Shown here one piece after another: positions 13,811-22,469 of a DNA stretch of 33,525 nucleotides (the stretch's first letter is position 1; each line of letters begins with the position of its first letter). Both the position numbers and the translations under genes were made by a program. The notes under the pieces are model-generated. The model was not told where the DNA came from, did no database searches, and saw only the letters and a program-made list of their open reading frames with translations. The DNA comes from a virus. The stretch covers positions 1-33,525 of the IMG/VR virus record IMGVR_UViG_3300010373_000102. The stretch is one strand, 5' to 3'.

Positions 13811-15252
13811 CAGAGATGGCCCTGAGTGGAAAGGGATTGAAGATTTTTAAGATGCTGGGCCAGCGTCTTGGCGCCGACTGAGCCAGGACCGCCGATGCTC
13901 TTGAGCACTTGCTGCGCTCCCTCTTGGTCGCCCGTTTTGGTGGCAGTCAGAAACTTGAGCGCGTTCACGTCCGCATTCTGCCCCCACTGCTGATCGAATT
14001 GGCGCTTGGCAAATACGCCATTTCCGCTGTTGCTGATGGCGGTCTGGAGCCCTTGCGCGTACTTTTCCGCGCCCGTGGTCAGAGAATCATTCAGGCGCGC
14101 GATGGTCTTGATAGCGTCAGGCGTGTACTCCAAAGATCCATTCTGTCGAACGGCCGACTCTAGGCCGGCGTTCGTATGCGGCCCCATGGATTGGGCTGCG
14201 GTGGCTGCAGAGCGCTCTAGCATTTTTCCGAGCAGGTTGTAACCGGTTGCAGACTCGCCAGAAAGGTTGTAGCCCGTGGCGCTGGCTATTTTTTGTGTCA
14301 GTGCTCCCAGCGAGCCCGTGCTGAAGTTGCCAGCCTCTGACAGAATGGTTCGATTGATGTCATGAAGGACTGGGGCAGTCAATGCCGCATTTTTGGCGCC
14401 CAGTGATTCCTGTTCGAGTTCCGCCTTGGTGGCGGCACTCTCGCCGGCAGGGTAGCTGATCATGGGCGGTGGCGATGATTGTCCAGAGCCTGGCATGGCC
14501 GCAGGGGCTTGGATGTTTCCGTAGGCGTCTTTGCGCGTGACCAGCGGATTGCCATTGATGTCCGAACCAGTCCCCTGCTGCTGTCCAAGCGGTACGAGTT
14601 GGGTTTGCGTGGTTCCGGGAATGGCTTGTCCAACTGGAGCGGCCAGCGGGTTCGTATTGACTTGTGCAGACTGAATGCCATTCGTAACACCAACGCCGCT
14701 CGGCGCGATGGCTCCAGCCTGTCCCTGTGGCGCCAGTTGACCCGTGAGCGTGTTCTTGAGCATCTGCTGCACTGCGCCGGGAGTATGGATCTGCATCACG
14801 AGCGGAGCCGTTGCGAGCTCTGCCTGTTCGGCGGGAACGCCTTTTGCAATCATCTGGTTCTTGGCTTCAAGGATCGCTTTGGTGGCCGCTTGCGGATCGT
14901 AGTTCGGTCCTTGTGCAGCAATGCGCGGATCATTCATGAGCCCGGATGCTGTCTGCAGCGCCGTCCCCATATAGTCTTTTTGTAGCCCGAACTGAGCCGA
15001 CTGCGCGCCAGTCTGTGCGGTTGAGGTCTTCGCGGCCTGTTCTTGAATCAAGGGCTGCACGTTCGCCGCGCTCACCGTCGCGCCGGACTGCGCGCTGCTC
15101 GACTCGGCTTGCCGCTGTGCCACATCCGCTCCGAACGTCGCTTGATTCCTCTTGTACGTCAGCGCGTTGTTTGCCACATTCAGCATTCCCGATATTTTCT
15201 GCATCGGGTCAGGCGCGACGGCCTGGAGAGGGATAGATGGATCGAGTGCCAT
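13810..15252 (-). CDS. DNA ejection protein (gp20-like)
   Basis: 480 aa, start ATG 15252; P22 gp20 has about 471. It is almost entirely helical and Gln/Ala-rich (TYKRNQATFGADVAQRQAES; ILEAKNQMIAKGVPAEQAEL), with a flexible Pro/Gly/Gln middle (about 170-260) and a helical C-terminus (YAQGLQTAISNSGNGVFAKR). This composition and the position between the gp7-like and the large ejection gene fit the second P22-type ejection protein. It should be packaged in the capsid and released into the cell with DNA. The assignment rests mainly on synteny and length. Confidence 0.75.
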   Translation of the reverse strand: MALDPSIPLQAVAPDPMQKISGMLNVANNALTYKRNQATFGADVAQRQAESSSAQSGATVSAANVQPLIQEQAAKTSTAQTGAQSAQFGLQKDYMGTALQTASGLMNDPRIAAQGPNYDPQAATKAILEAKNQMIAKGVPAEQAELATAPLVMQIHTPGAVQQMLKNTLTGQLAPQGQAGAIAPSGVGVTNGIQSAQVNTNPLAAPVGQAIPGTTQTQLVPLGQQQGTGSDINGNPLVTRKDAYGNIQAPAAMPGSGQSSPPPMISYPAGESAATKAELEQESLGAKNAALTAPVLHDINRTILSEAGNFSTGSLGALTQKIASATGYNLSGESATGYNLLGKMLERSAATAAQSMGPHTNAGLESAVRQNGSLEYTPDAIKTIARLNDSLTTGAEKYAQGLQTAISNSGNGVFAKRQFDQQWGQNADVNALKFLTATKTGDQEGAQQVLKSIGGPGSVGAKTLAQHLKNLQSLSTQGHL

Positions 15253-15255
15253 TTT

Positions 15256-15990
15256 TTAGAACCCTGCAACGTATGCGCTTGGATTGTTCATCGTGCCGTT
15301 GTAGCCAGACGGATTGCTGCCCGCTGTAACTGCCGGCGCTGATGAATTGAGCAGACCATTGAGATACATGTAACCAGCCCCACTACTCAATCCATTGCTG
15401 ATTGCGTTTGCGGATCCAACGGTACCTGCGGCTTGCGCATTACCCGCGCCAGTGATCGTATTGCTGATACCACTTGCATATCCAGCCCCTGTCGTTCCCG
15501 CACCCGCCGCCGCGCTTTCACCTAGGCCAGCGACGCCGCTCAATTGGCCGAAAGTATTCTGCTGAGATGACAGCCATCGGTTGTAGGCATTCTGATAGCC
15601 GGTCGAGGCAACACCCTGGTTGTAGTTGATCAAGCCCTTCAAGGCCGAGCCCGACAAGACGCCGCTGCCAGCCGCCTGTGAGTTTTGCAACGCCTGCTGG
15701 CCCTGGTTCAACTGGAAGTCATAGCCGGGGTCTTTGTTCGCCAGATAGTCGGCCGGCATGAAGTTCCCGCCTAATGACCCATCAGCCATCTTCCCGCTGA
15801 GGGTGGATAGCGCAGTGTTGCCGCCCTGCATGTAGGGCTGCAGATTCGATTGATTCTGCTGGTACATTGCCAATTGCTGGGCGGTGGCATTGTTCGCTGC
15901 GTCCGCTTGCGTATTCGCTGCGCTTTTGGAGGCAGAAGAACTAATAAGGGCACCCCCTAACCCGGCCCCGATGACTGCTGCTGCTACCAT
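15256..15990 (-). CDS. DNA transfer / ejection protein (gp7-like)
   Basis: 244 aa; ATG 15990 overlaps the preceding stop (TAATG). The N-terminus is a Gly/Ala-rich hydrophobic stretch (VAAAVIGAGLGGALISSSAS). Next comes the conserved region AANTQADAANNATAQQLAMY followed by NLQPYMQGGNTALSTLSG. The family pattern is A(A/D)(A/T)Q..A...A....Y..N..NLxPYxxxGxxALxxL. A Gly-rich body follows. This pattern is typical of the P22 gp7 / DNA transfer protein p32 group, ejected first during DNA delivery. Confidence 0.82.
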   Translation of the reverse strand: MVAAAVIGAGLGGALISSSASKSAANTQADAANNATAQQLAMYQQNQSNLQPYMQGGNTALSTLSGKMADGSLGGNFMPADYLANKDPGYDFQLNQGQQALQNSQAAGSGVLSGSALKGLINYNQGVASTGYQNAYNRWLSSQQNTFGQLSGVAGLGESAAAGAGTTGAGYASGISNTITGAGNAQAAGTVGSANAISNGLSSGAGYMYLNGLLNSSAPAVTAGSNPSGYNGTMNNPSAYVAGF

Positions 15991-16448
15991 TATTTATCCC
16001 CTAACCATTTTGAGTAATAGGTTTCGACGGGTGCCGCACCGATGCGCTTGAACAGGGCGCTGGCATCTGCATGCACCTTGGAGCCCATGAACCAGCGCTG
16101 CACGCCGCGGCGTTTCAATTCATGCTCGACGGCACGAAATAGCCGAATGCCGGCGCTCCCTGTCCGTTTGTCCTTTCGCACATAGAAAATATCCATCGTG
16201 CAGGTCAGGCAGGTTTGGTAGTGCAAGCCGGGGGCAATGAAGCCAATGAAGTAGCCGACCAGTTCGCCGGCATCACGCAGCACCACGAACAGCAAACCGC
16301 CTTCGCGCTCGCGCTCGATATACACATCATATTGAGGATCAAGAGGCACTTCGTCCTGATTCAGTGCTAGCTCTTTGTAATGCTCAGGCAAGAGCACCTG
16401 TAATTCCTGCAGCCGCTCTTCAAACGATTCGATGTGGGTTGTAATCAA
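15990..16448 (-). CDS. GNAT-family N-acetyltransferase
   Basis: 152 aa; the start is TTG 16448, overlapping the hydroxylase stop (TTGA). The GNAT core is visible as a beta strand GLLFVVLRDAGELVGYFIGF, a second strand MDIFYVRKDKRTGSAGIRLF with the pantetheine-binding-like R-x-x-G-x-A/G loop (about 92-100), and the helix RAVEHELKRRGVQRWF. The ending, ALFKRIGAAPVETYYSKWLG, is typical. It should transfer an acyl group from acyl-CoA to an amine. Its place between virion genes suggests a virion protein or host surface target, but that is inference. Confidence 0.85.
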   Translation of the reverse strand: MITTHIESFEERLQELQVLLPEHYKELALNQDEVPLDPQYDVYIEREREGGLLFVVLRDAGELVGYFIGFIAPGLHYQTCLTCTMDIFYVRKDKRTGSAGIRLFRAVEHELKRRGVQRWFMGSKVHADASALFKRIGAAPVETYYSKWLGDK

Positions 16449-17014
16449 CGCGAAGTCCTCGCGTCCATGACGATGTGGATCCGGTCATCCGCGCTGTTGT
16501 TGATCACCTCATGCTCTTCCTTGTTATCGAACCACCAGACTTCACCAGGCGCCATGTAGACCTTTTCTTCCCCGGCCCTGAAAACTACGCCTGGCTGGCT
16601 CTGCAGCACTACATGAAAGCGCGTGTAGTAATCGGTATGCGCCGGGGTGTCTCGGTGCGGATAGATAACGCCACCCGGTGCGATCTTATTGATCATCACG
16701 CGGCCCAGGCGCTCGCCCGCGACGTAATGGAACAGGTTGTTGATGATGGGCCGCGCCTCTGGGAGCAGCTTGTACGCTGGGTAATCAATGTTCTCATGCT
16801 GGTCGTATTTGGACAGATGGTTTTTCAGCTCCTCCTCTGTCTCGCAAACCGATTTCACCGGGAAGCGCAGCATGATCGATTCGATCTGAGCGAACGGCCC
16901 TTGCGGGTAGTTACGCAGATAGGTATCTTCTTTCCATAGATCAGGGCGGCGCTTGATCGCCAGCAACAGTGGATTGATATCCAAACCGGCCGAAATTCGC
17001 ATGAAATTTTTCAT
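16445..17014 (-). CDS. 2-oxoglutarate/Fe(II) dioxygenase, aspartyl/asparaginyl beta-hydroxylase type
   Basis: 189 aa; ATG 17014 overlaps the preceding stop. The iron facial triad is readable in VIYPHRDTPAHTD (H120, D122) and in FDNKEEHEVINN (H168), with R178 in DDRIHIVMD as the 2-oxoglutarate anchor. The spacing and the double-stranded beta-helix strands (YYTRFHVVLQSQPGVVFRAG; MAPGEVWWF) fit the Asp/Asn beta-hydroxylase family. It is coupled to the acetyltransferase gene, so the two probably act on the same target or process. Virion-protein hydroxylation is one possibility; not proven. Confidence 0.87.
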   Translation of the reverse strand: MKNFMRISAGLDINPLLLAIKRRPDLWKEDTYLRNYPQGPFAQIESIMLRFPVKSVCETEEELKNHLSKYDQHENIDYPAYKLLPEARPIINNLFHYVAGERLGRVMINKIAPGGVIYPHRDTPAHTDYYTRFHVVLQSQPGVVFRAGEEKVYMAPGEVWWFDNKEEHEVINNSADDRIHIVMDARTSR

Positions 17015-17415
17015 CGTGGCACGAAGGTCATGGTTGGAGGCGCCATGTAGGTGACGCGCAGCTGATCATTGGCGCTCAAGGGGAGAAACCCCCTGAAATT
17101 TCCAGTCGAAAAAAAATTGATACCGTCTCGCGAGAACTCAACATTTTCCAAACCGCCGCCAGAAATAAGCACAGAGCCAACCTGCAGCGACTGGTAGGTG
17201 AACGGAGATGCTCCGACCGTGATGGGAACAGTGGCCCCTCCTTGACCGCCGGCTATCGCATCCTCAAGCGCCGTATTGGACGGCGCTGAGGATCCTCCAA
17301 CCCTGCCATACAGGAACTGGAAGAAATGCACCCACGGCTGCGAGAAATACTTATTCGCATCCAGCGGCATCGCCTGAAATGGCGGGTTCGATACGGTGGT
17401 CTGCGGCAGGCTCAC
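17011..17415 (-). CDS. small virion-associated protein (134 aa)
   Basis: It starts at GTG 17415 in a GTGA overlap with the gp10-like gene. The N-terminal part has PFQAMPLDANKYFSQPWVHF followed by FQFLYGRVGG, a segment seen in small phage proteins beside tail genes. The second half is beta-rich (TVPITVGASPFTYQSLQVGS), with a repeated pattern like a carbohydrate or fibre tip domain. P22 has the needle gp26 in this place, but no long coiled coil is present here. It may be a tail accessory or fibre protein. Confidence 0.65.
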   Translation of the reverse strand: MSLPQTTVSNPPFQAMPLDANKYFSQPWVHFFQFLYGRVGGSSAPSNTALEDAIAGGQGGATVPITVGASPFTYQSLQVGSVLISGGGLENVEFSRDGINFFSTGNFRGFLPLSANDQLRVTYMAPPTMTFVPR

Positions 17416-18923
17416 GCTTGCGTCCCCGCGATCCTGAGCGAGGCCCCGGCCACATCGCGCTTCACAGGGTCGGAAATCCGTACCTCGTAGACCCGGTCAC
17501 GCGCCGCGCCGAGCCGGCGCCAGATGGCCCGGTTTTGTGTCTGCCCGATAGCCCCAAGGCTGGTCCAGTGCTCATTGCCGAAGCTCTGACCACCGTCGTT
17601 TGACCAGCGCAGCATCGCCTGGGGATTGCTGCCCTGTCCCGTAGCCACGCCAGAGCCCGGAAAGAAATCAATCTGCAGGCGCGAATTCAGCACGCGGTTA
17701 CGGTCATTCTTGTCCCACACATGCGGGCACCGACGCACGGCCACGAGCGGATATTGGTCATCTGCAAAAACCTGCCGCGTCTGCTGATAGATACGGCCAT
17801 TGGCATAGTCACCACCCACCCGCATCCCGGCGAAATTCACCAGGCAATTCAGGCGCTGCCGGTGGAATTGGCCCAGGTTCGGATCGAACGATGCGCGTTC
17901 GTGCCACATGCCAGTCGTGAGGTCATAGACCCATGTCACATCGGCAGTCGGGAAGATCAGCACATAGAACTGATGGCCCTCTTCGCTGTAGACATACCCG
18001 ATGGCGTCGGAGATCACCGGGTACTGCGTGAGCGCATACGACAGGGCCGGGTTGCTGACGGCCTTGAATTGATAACCCGTCACCTGAATGACGCTGTTCT
18101 CTCCGCGCTCCGAGCGCCCCAGCCACATCAGATCCGCGCCGGTTCGGGCTACCGACTGAGGCGCCGCGCAACCAATTTGCATCAGGCCGCCCTCAAGACG
18201 AGCAAACGGAAAGAACGTACCGCCTGCGTTGTACCAAGGTTCGGTTGTCGCTTCACCAATCAACCAGAGCTGGCGCCCGTTTTCAATCACGGCCACGAGA
18301 TTGTCGGGGCTATCGTCTTTCAGGGCGAAGTACGTCCCGTCGAAGGGCTTGACGCCATCCCAGTAGACCGGGGAGGTATAGAAGGTCTGCGTGTTCGGCT
18401 CTTGGAAGATAAACCAGCCGTCGATCTCTGCCACCGTGTTGGAGCCGAGGAAAGCCGGGTCAGTCGAATGCGTGAGCACCTTGGTCGTGACGTTGTACAC
18501 ATAAAGATTGGAGCCATCCACAATCACAGCGATCTTGCCGGCGCCGTTGTCACGAATCTTCACCGGCCCGGTTGAGGTCGCCAGCGAGCCGACCGCGGCA
18601 AAGGCAAGCTGTGCCGTGCTGGTGGCCGTGGCTGGCGCGGCAATCGTCGCCAGCACCACTTGCGAGCCGATCACGAACAGCGCCTGAAAGTTACCCGGCA
18701 GCACCCATCCGCCGCGCACTTGTCCCGAGAACGCCGTATTCAATGCAACCAGACCGGGCACACCCAGCAGGCCCAGCGCCACCTTGGCTTCTGCGCCGAT
18801 GATGCCCGGCTGCATGGAGTTGTTCTCGTTGCCGTCGATTTCGACATACCAATTGATCAGGCGTTGCGAATCCTGAGCCGGGTTGGCCGTCTCATACGCT
18901 GGTCCAACGAAGCCCCATTGCAT
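17412..18923 (-). CDS. packaged DNA stabilization protein (gp10-like tail hub)
   Basis: 503 aa; P22 gp10 has 472. ATG 18923 lies just after the gp4-like stop. The start is typical of the family: GFVGPAYETANPAQDSQRLI (residues 4-23), then NWYVEIDG. Family-like blocks follow: WYNAGGTFFPFARLEGGLMQ, IGCAAPQSVARTG, LMWLGRSERGENSVIQVTGY and YSEEGHQFYVLIFPTADVTW. The C-terminal RLQIDFFPGSG...RWSNDGGQSFG...W..LG resembles the usual end of this family. In P22 gp10 binds gp4 and closes the portal channel after DNA packaging. Confidence 0.9.
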   Translation of the reverse strand: MQWGFVGPAYETANPAQDSQRLINWYVEIDGNENNSMQPGIIGAEAKVALGLLGVPGLVALNTAFSGQVRGGWVLPGNFQALFVIGSQVVLATIAAPATATSTAQLAFAAVGSLATSTGPVKIRDNGAGKIAVIVDGSNLYVYNVTTKVLTHSTDPAFLGSNTVAEIDGWFIFQEPNTQTFYTSPVYWDGVKPFDGTYFALKDDSPDNLVAVIENGRQLWLIGEATTEPWYNAGGTFFPFARLEGGLMQIGCAAPQSVARTGADLMWLGRSERGENSVIQVTGYQFKAVSNPALSYALTQYPVISDAIGYVYSEEGHQFYVLIFPTADVTWVYDLTTGMWHERASFDPNLGQFHRQRLNCLVNFAGMRVGGDYANGRIYQQTRQVFADDQYPLVAVRRCPHVWDKNDRNRVLNSRLQIDFFPGSGVATGQGSNPQAMLRWSNDGGQSFGNEHWTSLGAIGQTQNRAIWRRLGAARDRVYEVRISDPVKRDVAGASLRIAGTQA

Positions 18924-18924
18924 T

Positions 18925-19662
18925 TCAGAACCCGCCTGTCAATATAAATCCGGCGTTATTGCCGTTGCTGCTGACAATCGCCATATCCACGCCAGATTCG
19001 GCTTGTGGCGAGCCATTCAGTGATTTGATGACAGCCTTGAATTCCTTGGCGAATCGGCGCACGTCCGGCGGCACAGCGACGCCATATTCGGGGCATAGCA
19101 GTTCAGCGACCGCAAATTGGAGCCCGAGGTAATAGCCGCGCGGCATGCTCAAGGTAGTCGAAAGGTCCAGTGAGGTAAAAACCTGTTCGGTCCACAGGTG
19201 GAATTCGACGTTCGTCTGCGGCACTGGCCAGAAAATCAGGTTCGCCAGCGGATAGCTGGTGTTGTAGTAAGCGATCTTGGGCCATGGACCGGGCTGGCTC
19301 TTGAGGCCAATGGAGCCATATTTTTCCAGCGTCGTGAGTTGGCACGGGAAGTCCACTGATCCATTTCCGGTAGTGATGCGCGAATACGCCTTGTCGATAC
19401 GCAACGGGCGCTCGATGTTGAAATAGCCGGTCAGGCCGACCGTGTAGGATGACTGCCCCGCAGTCAGGGGCAACACCGTCTCGATGTTGTTGTAGACCGT
19501 GAGCTTTTGCGCGCTCCACATATCTAGTAGACCATTCACCGAATCGAGCGCATCCATGGCATCGGCAGCGGCAAGCGTTTCGCCTGGCGCGTATTGACCG
19601 ATCTTGCGCAGAGCGCCCGTGATCAGGTCTAGCGCTGTCTTGGTGGTGGGATCGCTGCTCAT
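18925..19662 (-). CDS. tail accessory factor (gp4-like)
   Basis: 245 aa; ATG 19662 has AGGTAG upstream. The N-terminal helices are TALDLITGALRKIGQYAPGE and ALDSVNGLLDMWSAQKLTVY, followed by a domain with PLTAGQSSYTVGLTGYFNIE and RIDKAYSR. LIFWPVPQTNVEFHLW and a C-terminal helical LGLQFAVAELLCPEYGV complete the pattern of P22 gp4 type head completion proteins. It binds under the portal and recruits the gp10-like protein, encoded next. It is longer than P22 gp4 (166 aa), with an extended C-terminal part. Confidence 0.85.
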   Translation of the reverse strand: MSSDPTTKTALDLITGALRKIGQYAPGETLAAADAMDALDSVNGLLDMWSAQKLTVYNNIETVLPLTAGQSSYTVGLTGYFNIERPLRIDKAYSRITTGNGSVDFPCQLTTLEKYGSIGLKSQPGPWPKIAYYNTSYPLANLIFWPVPQTNVEFHLWTEQVFTSLDLSTTLSMPRGYYLGLQFAVAELLCPEYGVAVPPDVRRFAKEFKAVIKSLNGSPQAESGVDMAIVSSNGNNAGFILTGGF

Positions 19663-19680
19663 GGGCTACCTGATGTTTGT

Positions 19681-19713
19681 AAAAAAGCCGCCGCAGCTTG
19701 TGACCACGGCGGC
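19681..19713 (-). terminator. intrinsic terminator between capsid and tail genes
   Basis: On the - strand the stem GCCGCCG / CGGCGGC (7 bp, 13-nt loop) is followed by six T. It sits after the small gene at 19727-20110 and before the gp4-like gene. It would lower expression of tail and ejection genes relative to coat. Confidence 0.85.
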
Positions 19714-19726
19714 AAGGCAACGAAGA

Positions 19727-20110
19727 TCAGAACGAGTTCAGGTACTCGGTCGGGAAGGCCACGTTAGCTTGGGCTCGATTGATTTCGAACGTGTAGACGC
19801 CGGCAGGAGGCACCAGAGCGCCTGCCGTCACATTGGCGAAAAGGATCTGCACCGTATCCGCTGCGGTCACGGTGGCACCAGCCGGGAACACGCCTGCAGG
19901 CGCGATGGAGGGAACGCCGCAGACAGCGATTTGATCGCCCACCACTACGCCGAGCGCAGCGATGGTGAAAGACTGGCCGGCAGTGATCGCAGCATTCACT
20001 GATGCAGGGGTGATGGATGCCGAGATCAACGCATTCTTTTGAATGTTGCCAATGGATGCCTGGGGTTGCGGGGTCGCAGTGACTGCCGGTCCGAGATTGG
20101 TAGAAGACAT
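19727..20110 (-). CDS. small virion protein after coat (127 aa)
   Basis: ATG 20110 has AAGGAA about 7 nt upstream. The protein is hydrophobic-polar, beta-rich and cysteine-poor (GQSFTIAALGVVVGDQIAVC; DTVQILFANVTAGALVPPAG), ending INRAQANVAFPTEYLNSF. It lies just after the coat gene with terminators on both sides, which suggests a capsid decoration or minor head protein made in moderate amounts (inference from position). No family was recognised with certainty. Confidence 0.7.
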   Translation of the reverse strand: MSSTNLGPAVTATPQPQASIGNIQKNALISASITPASVNAAITAGQSFTIAALGVVVGDQIAVCGVPSIAPAGVFPAGATVTAADTVQILFANVTAGALVPPAGVYTFEINRAQANVAFPTEYLNSF

Positions 20111-20123
20111 GATGGTTTCCTTG

Positions 20124-20151
20124 AAAAAGAGAAGCCCCGGTTAAGGGGCTT
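20124..20151 (-). terminator. terminator-like hairpin after the coat gene
   Basis: On the - strand AAGCCCC / GGGGCTT (7 bp, 6-nt loop) is followed by the pyrimidine-rich TCTCTTTTTC. It begins about 6 nt after the coat stop. The T tract is imperfect, so partial read-through is expected. Confidence 0.75.
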
Positions 20152-20156
20152 TGGGT

Positions 20157-21464
20157 TTAGCCGGCGACGCGCACGCCGAGTTCACGGTACAGCGGAGCCA
20201 CGCCATACAACACGTCCAGACGGGTCGGCAGAGCATCATTGTTAATAGTGTATTGCCGCACCACACGAATCGACACGCCGATGTCCTTGTGCGCCGCACG
20301 CGCCGCCATGTCCACTCCACCCGGCAGCGGCAAGTCGGCCGACACCAGGGTGAATGCATCACGGTGGAACGCCAGCGATTGCGGGCTGATCTTGTTCGTG
20401 GCGAACAGCGTGATGCCGGCCGAGTTGGCAGGCGCCACGCCGACGTTCTGGAACTGGCCGGCCGAGATCACGGCATTCGCCACCGTCACCTGCAGCAGCC
20501 CGGAGCTGTCAGAGGTGTAGGTGCCGCCGACCACATTGCCGAACACGTCGGTAACTGGGACGAACGTACCGTTGCTCGGCGTACCAACAGGCGGACGCAC
20601 CACGAAGCTGCGAAGCGTGGAAGTTGCCGCACGGTTCTGCGGGTTGACCATGTACACACCGGCCATCGTGAACGTGTCGCCCACGTTCAGCGCTGCCGTC
20701 GAAGCGGTCCAGCCCTTGGTCTGCAGCGTGCCAGAGTCAGCCCAACCAGTCGTCAACAGCGCGGAGCTGGTGCCGGTGGTGGAGAACTGCGGCGTGCCGG
20801 CCAGGGTGGCAAACGTCTGCGAGGAGATATTCTGATCCATGTACCAGTCGAAGCCCACGGTCTGGCGACTCATCAGGCCCTTCTTGTACTGCTCGCTGAT
20901 CGAAACCTGCGGGTTGAACAAGCCAGTCAGCGCGCCGACCATGGATGCCTGCGAGAACTGATCCAGAACCATGCAGCGCTCGCCATCACGCGGTGCGCCT
21001 TCGGTGTCCAGCAGGGCGCCAGCGGTCAGGAACGGCGTCAGCGTGGTGGGTGCAGTGCCAGCGGTGCCGATGATGCTCGGGATGCCAATGCGCATTTGCG
21101 TGGCAATGTCGAAGTCAATGCGGTTGGCAATCGTGGCGATCTTGGGTTTCAGAACGCGCTTGCTGAACATGTCCATGGACAACAGCAGGTCGGAGGTGAT
21201 GAACTGCGTATCGACGTGGAACTGATTGGTCAACGACACGGGAATGCTAGATTCCACGAAGTCCTCCACGTTCAGCGCGGGGCCGGCAGTGCCTTTGAAA
21301 CGCGCCGGTTTGCGCACGTTCACGGTATAGCCGATCTTCGCGCCGTCAACGCCAAAGCGGTCGTCGTACTCCTTGTTGATCTTGTCCGCAAGGGTCAGCT
21401 CGTTTTCCAGGATCATCAAGCCTTCGTTGGTGATGTCCGCAATCGTCAGTAAGGTGTTACTCAT
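20157..21464 (-). CDS. major capsid (coat) protein, P22 gp5 type
   Basis: ATG 21464 has GGA 7 nt upstream and starts MSNTLLTIADITNEGLMILE; an in-frame TTG at 21476 is less likely. 435 aa against 430 for P22 gp5. Family features are NEGLMILENELTLADKINKE, YTVNVRKPARF, a Ser/Thr/Gly-rich insertion domain (about 215-320) and the C-terminal VSIRVVRQYTINNDALPTRL followed by DVLYGVAPLYRELGVRV. These are characteristic of the P22 coat family with an HK97 fold. Terminators lie on both sides of the gene. Confidence 0.93.
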   Translation of the reverse strand: MSNTLLTIADITNEGLMILENELTLADKINKEYDDRFGVDGAKIGYTVNVRKPARFKGTAGPALNVEDFVESSIPVSLTNQFHVDTQFITSDLLLSMDMFSKRVLKPKIATIANRIDFDIATQMRIGIPSIIGTAGTAPTTLTPFLTAGALLDTEGAPRDGERCMVLDQFSQASMVGALTGLFNPQVSISEQYKKGLMSRQTVGFDWYMDQNISSQTFATLAGTPQFSTTGTSSALLTTGWADSGTLQTKGWTASTAALNVGDTFTMAGVYMVNPQNRAATSTLRSFVVRPPVGTPSNGTFVPVTDVFGNVVGGTYTSDSSGLLQVTVANAVISAGQFQNVGVAPANSAGITLFATNKISPQSLAFHRDAFTLVSADLPLPGGVDMAARAAHKDIGVSIRVVRQYTINNDALPTRLDVLYGVAPLYRELGVRVAG

Positions 21465-21473
21465 TTCGTTTTC

Positions 21474-21501
21474 CAAACAAAGAGGCCCGCGTCATGCGGG
21501 C
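21474..21501 (-). terminator. terminator-like hairpin between scaffold and coat
   Basis: On the - strand GCCCGC / GCGGGC (6 bp, 5-nt loop) is followed by CTCTTTGTTT. It lies in the 59-bp gap between the scaffold stop and the coat start. The weak T tract suggests a partial terminator or an mRNA-stabilising hairpin at the 5' end of the coat message. Confidence 0.65.
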
Positions 21502-21522
21502 TGTGGTGGTTTGGCTCGGGGC

Positions 21523-22377
21523 TTACTTTCCCTGTCGTCGGCGCCGGTATTCCTCGAAGCTCTCGGCTTTGCCGGGGTTCGAGGCTGCGGCGCCTCTGAC
21601 GGGATTGATAGGCTCGGGAGCCTTCGATTTTTTGGGTGGATCAGAAATCTTGACAGCGGGCTCGGGGTCTGCCAGATCGCTTTCCAGAGAGAGGATTCGC
21701 TTGATCGCGGCCATGGGTTTCATGGCGGCAATGCGCTTGGCCTCTTCCGGATGCAGAGCGAGGTAGTAGGCAATTTCTGGCCCCTGCTCGCTCTCTAGCA
21801 ATGCCTGATGCACATAAGGCGGCACCACCACGTCAGACTTGCCAATGACTTCTGCGTAGTCCGAAATGGCGGCGATGGCCTCCTGCTGGCGCTTGTCCCA
21901 CTGTTGCGCGACTTCGGACTGTTCGGCCTGCTGTCGTGCTTCCAGTTGCTGGCGCTCGCGTTTGGCGATGGCCTCCTGCGCCTTCCAGTCCGTCAGCGCT
22001 TCGATGTAGTCGTCGTCGCTGGTGAACTGGGTTCGCGCGGGTTTGGCCGTCGATTCCATCGGCTGCGCCTGGGCTTTCAGGGTGTCCAATTGCGTTTGCA
22101 GTTCTCTCGCACGCTGCTCGGATGCTTCGGCTTTCGCCTCGGCCTCCTGGCGTTTGTGCGCGAGCTCCACAATGCGCTCTTGCGCGCCCTTCTTCGCGGG
22201 TTTCTGTTCCCCCCCCTCGTTCGGTTTGTCGTCCGGTTTGATCTCTTTCGATTCCTTGCCGGGCTCCTCTGACGCGGGAGCGGCGAGACTTGCCAGAACG
22301 GTATCCTGCGTTTGCACACGGGACATTGCCGCTTCACGCGCGGCGGTCGGGTCAACCTTTTGTTGGTCTACGGTCAT
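21523..22377 (-). CDS. scaffolding protein
   Basis: 284 aa (P22 gp8 has 303); start ATG 22377. It is strongly charged and helical throughout: acidic/Lys-rich KESKEIKPDDKPNEGGEQKP, a long coiled coil AHKRQEAEAKAEASEQRARE, a DYIEALTDWKAQEAIAKRER segment seen in phage scaffold proteins, and a basic end FEEYRRRRQGK that could bind coat. It lies just before the coat gene, as in P22. It should direct coat assembly into procapsids and leave before DNA fills the head. Confidence 0.87.
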   Translation of the reverse strand: MTVDQQKVDPTAAREAAMSRVQTQDTVLASLAAPASEEPGKESKEIKPDDKPNEGGEQKPAKKGAQERIVELAHKRQEAEAKAEASEQRARELQTQLDTLKAQAQPMESTAKPARTQFTSDDDYIEALTDWKAQEAIAKRERQQLEARQQAEQSEVAQQWDKRQQEAIAAISDYAEVIGKSDVVVPPYVHQALLESEQGPEIAYYLALHPEEAKRIAAMKPMAAIKRILSLESDLADPEPAVKISDPPKKSKAPEPINPVRGAAASNPGKAESFEEYRRRRQGK

Positions 22378-22395
22378 GGGTAACGTCCATAAAAC

Positions 22396-22417
22396 GAAAA
22401 AACCCGCCTAGACGGGT
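22396..22417 (-). terminator. intrinsic terminator upstream of scaffold
   Basis: On the - strand ACCCG (short loop CTAGG-type) CGGGT is followed by six T. It is located between the LamG-repeat gene and the scaffold gene. The stem is short (5-6 bp), so it is likely leaky. Confidence 0.75.
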
Positions 22418-22469
22418 CTGCTGTAGTTCGACAGCGGGCGATTTCTGGCTGTACGTGCCAGAGAACGGG

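Noticed and set aside
20151-21452. 433-aa + strand ORF opposite the coat gene
   Set aside because: It mirrors the coat frame almost exactly, is Arg/His-rich and lacks any domain.
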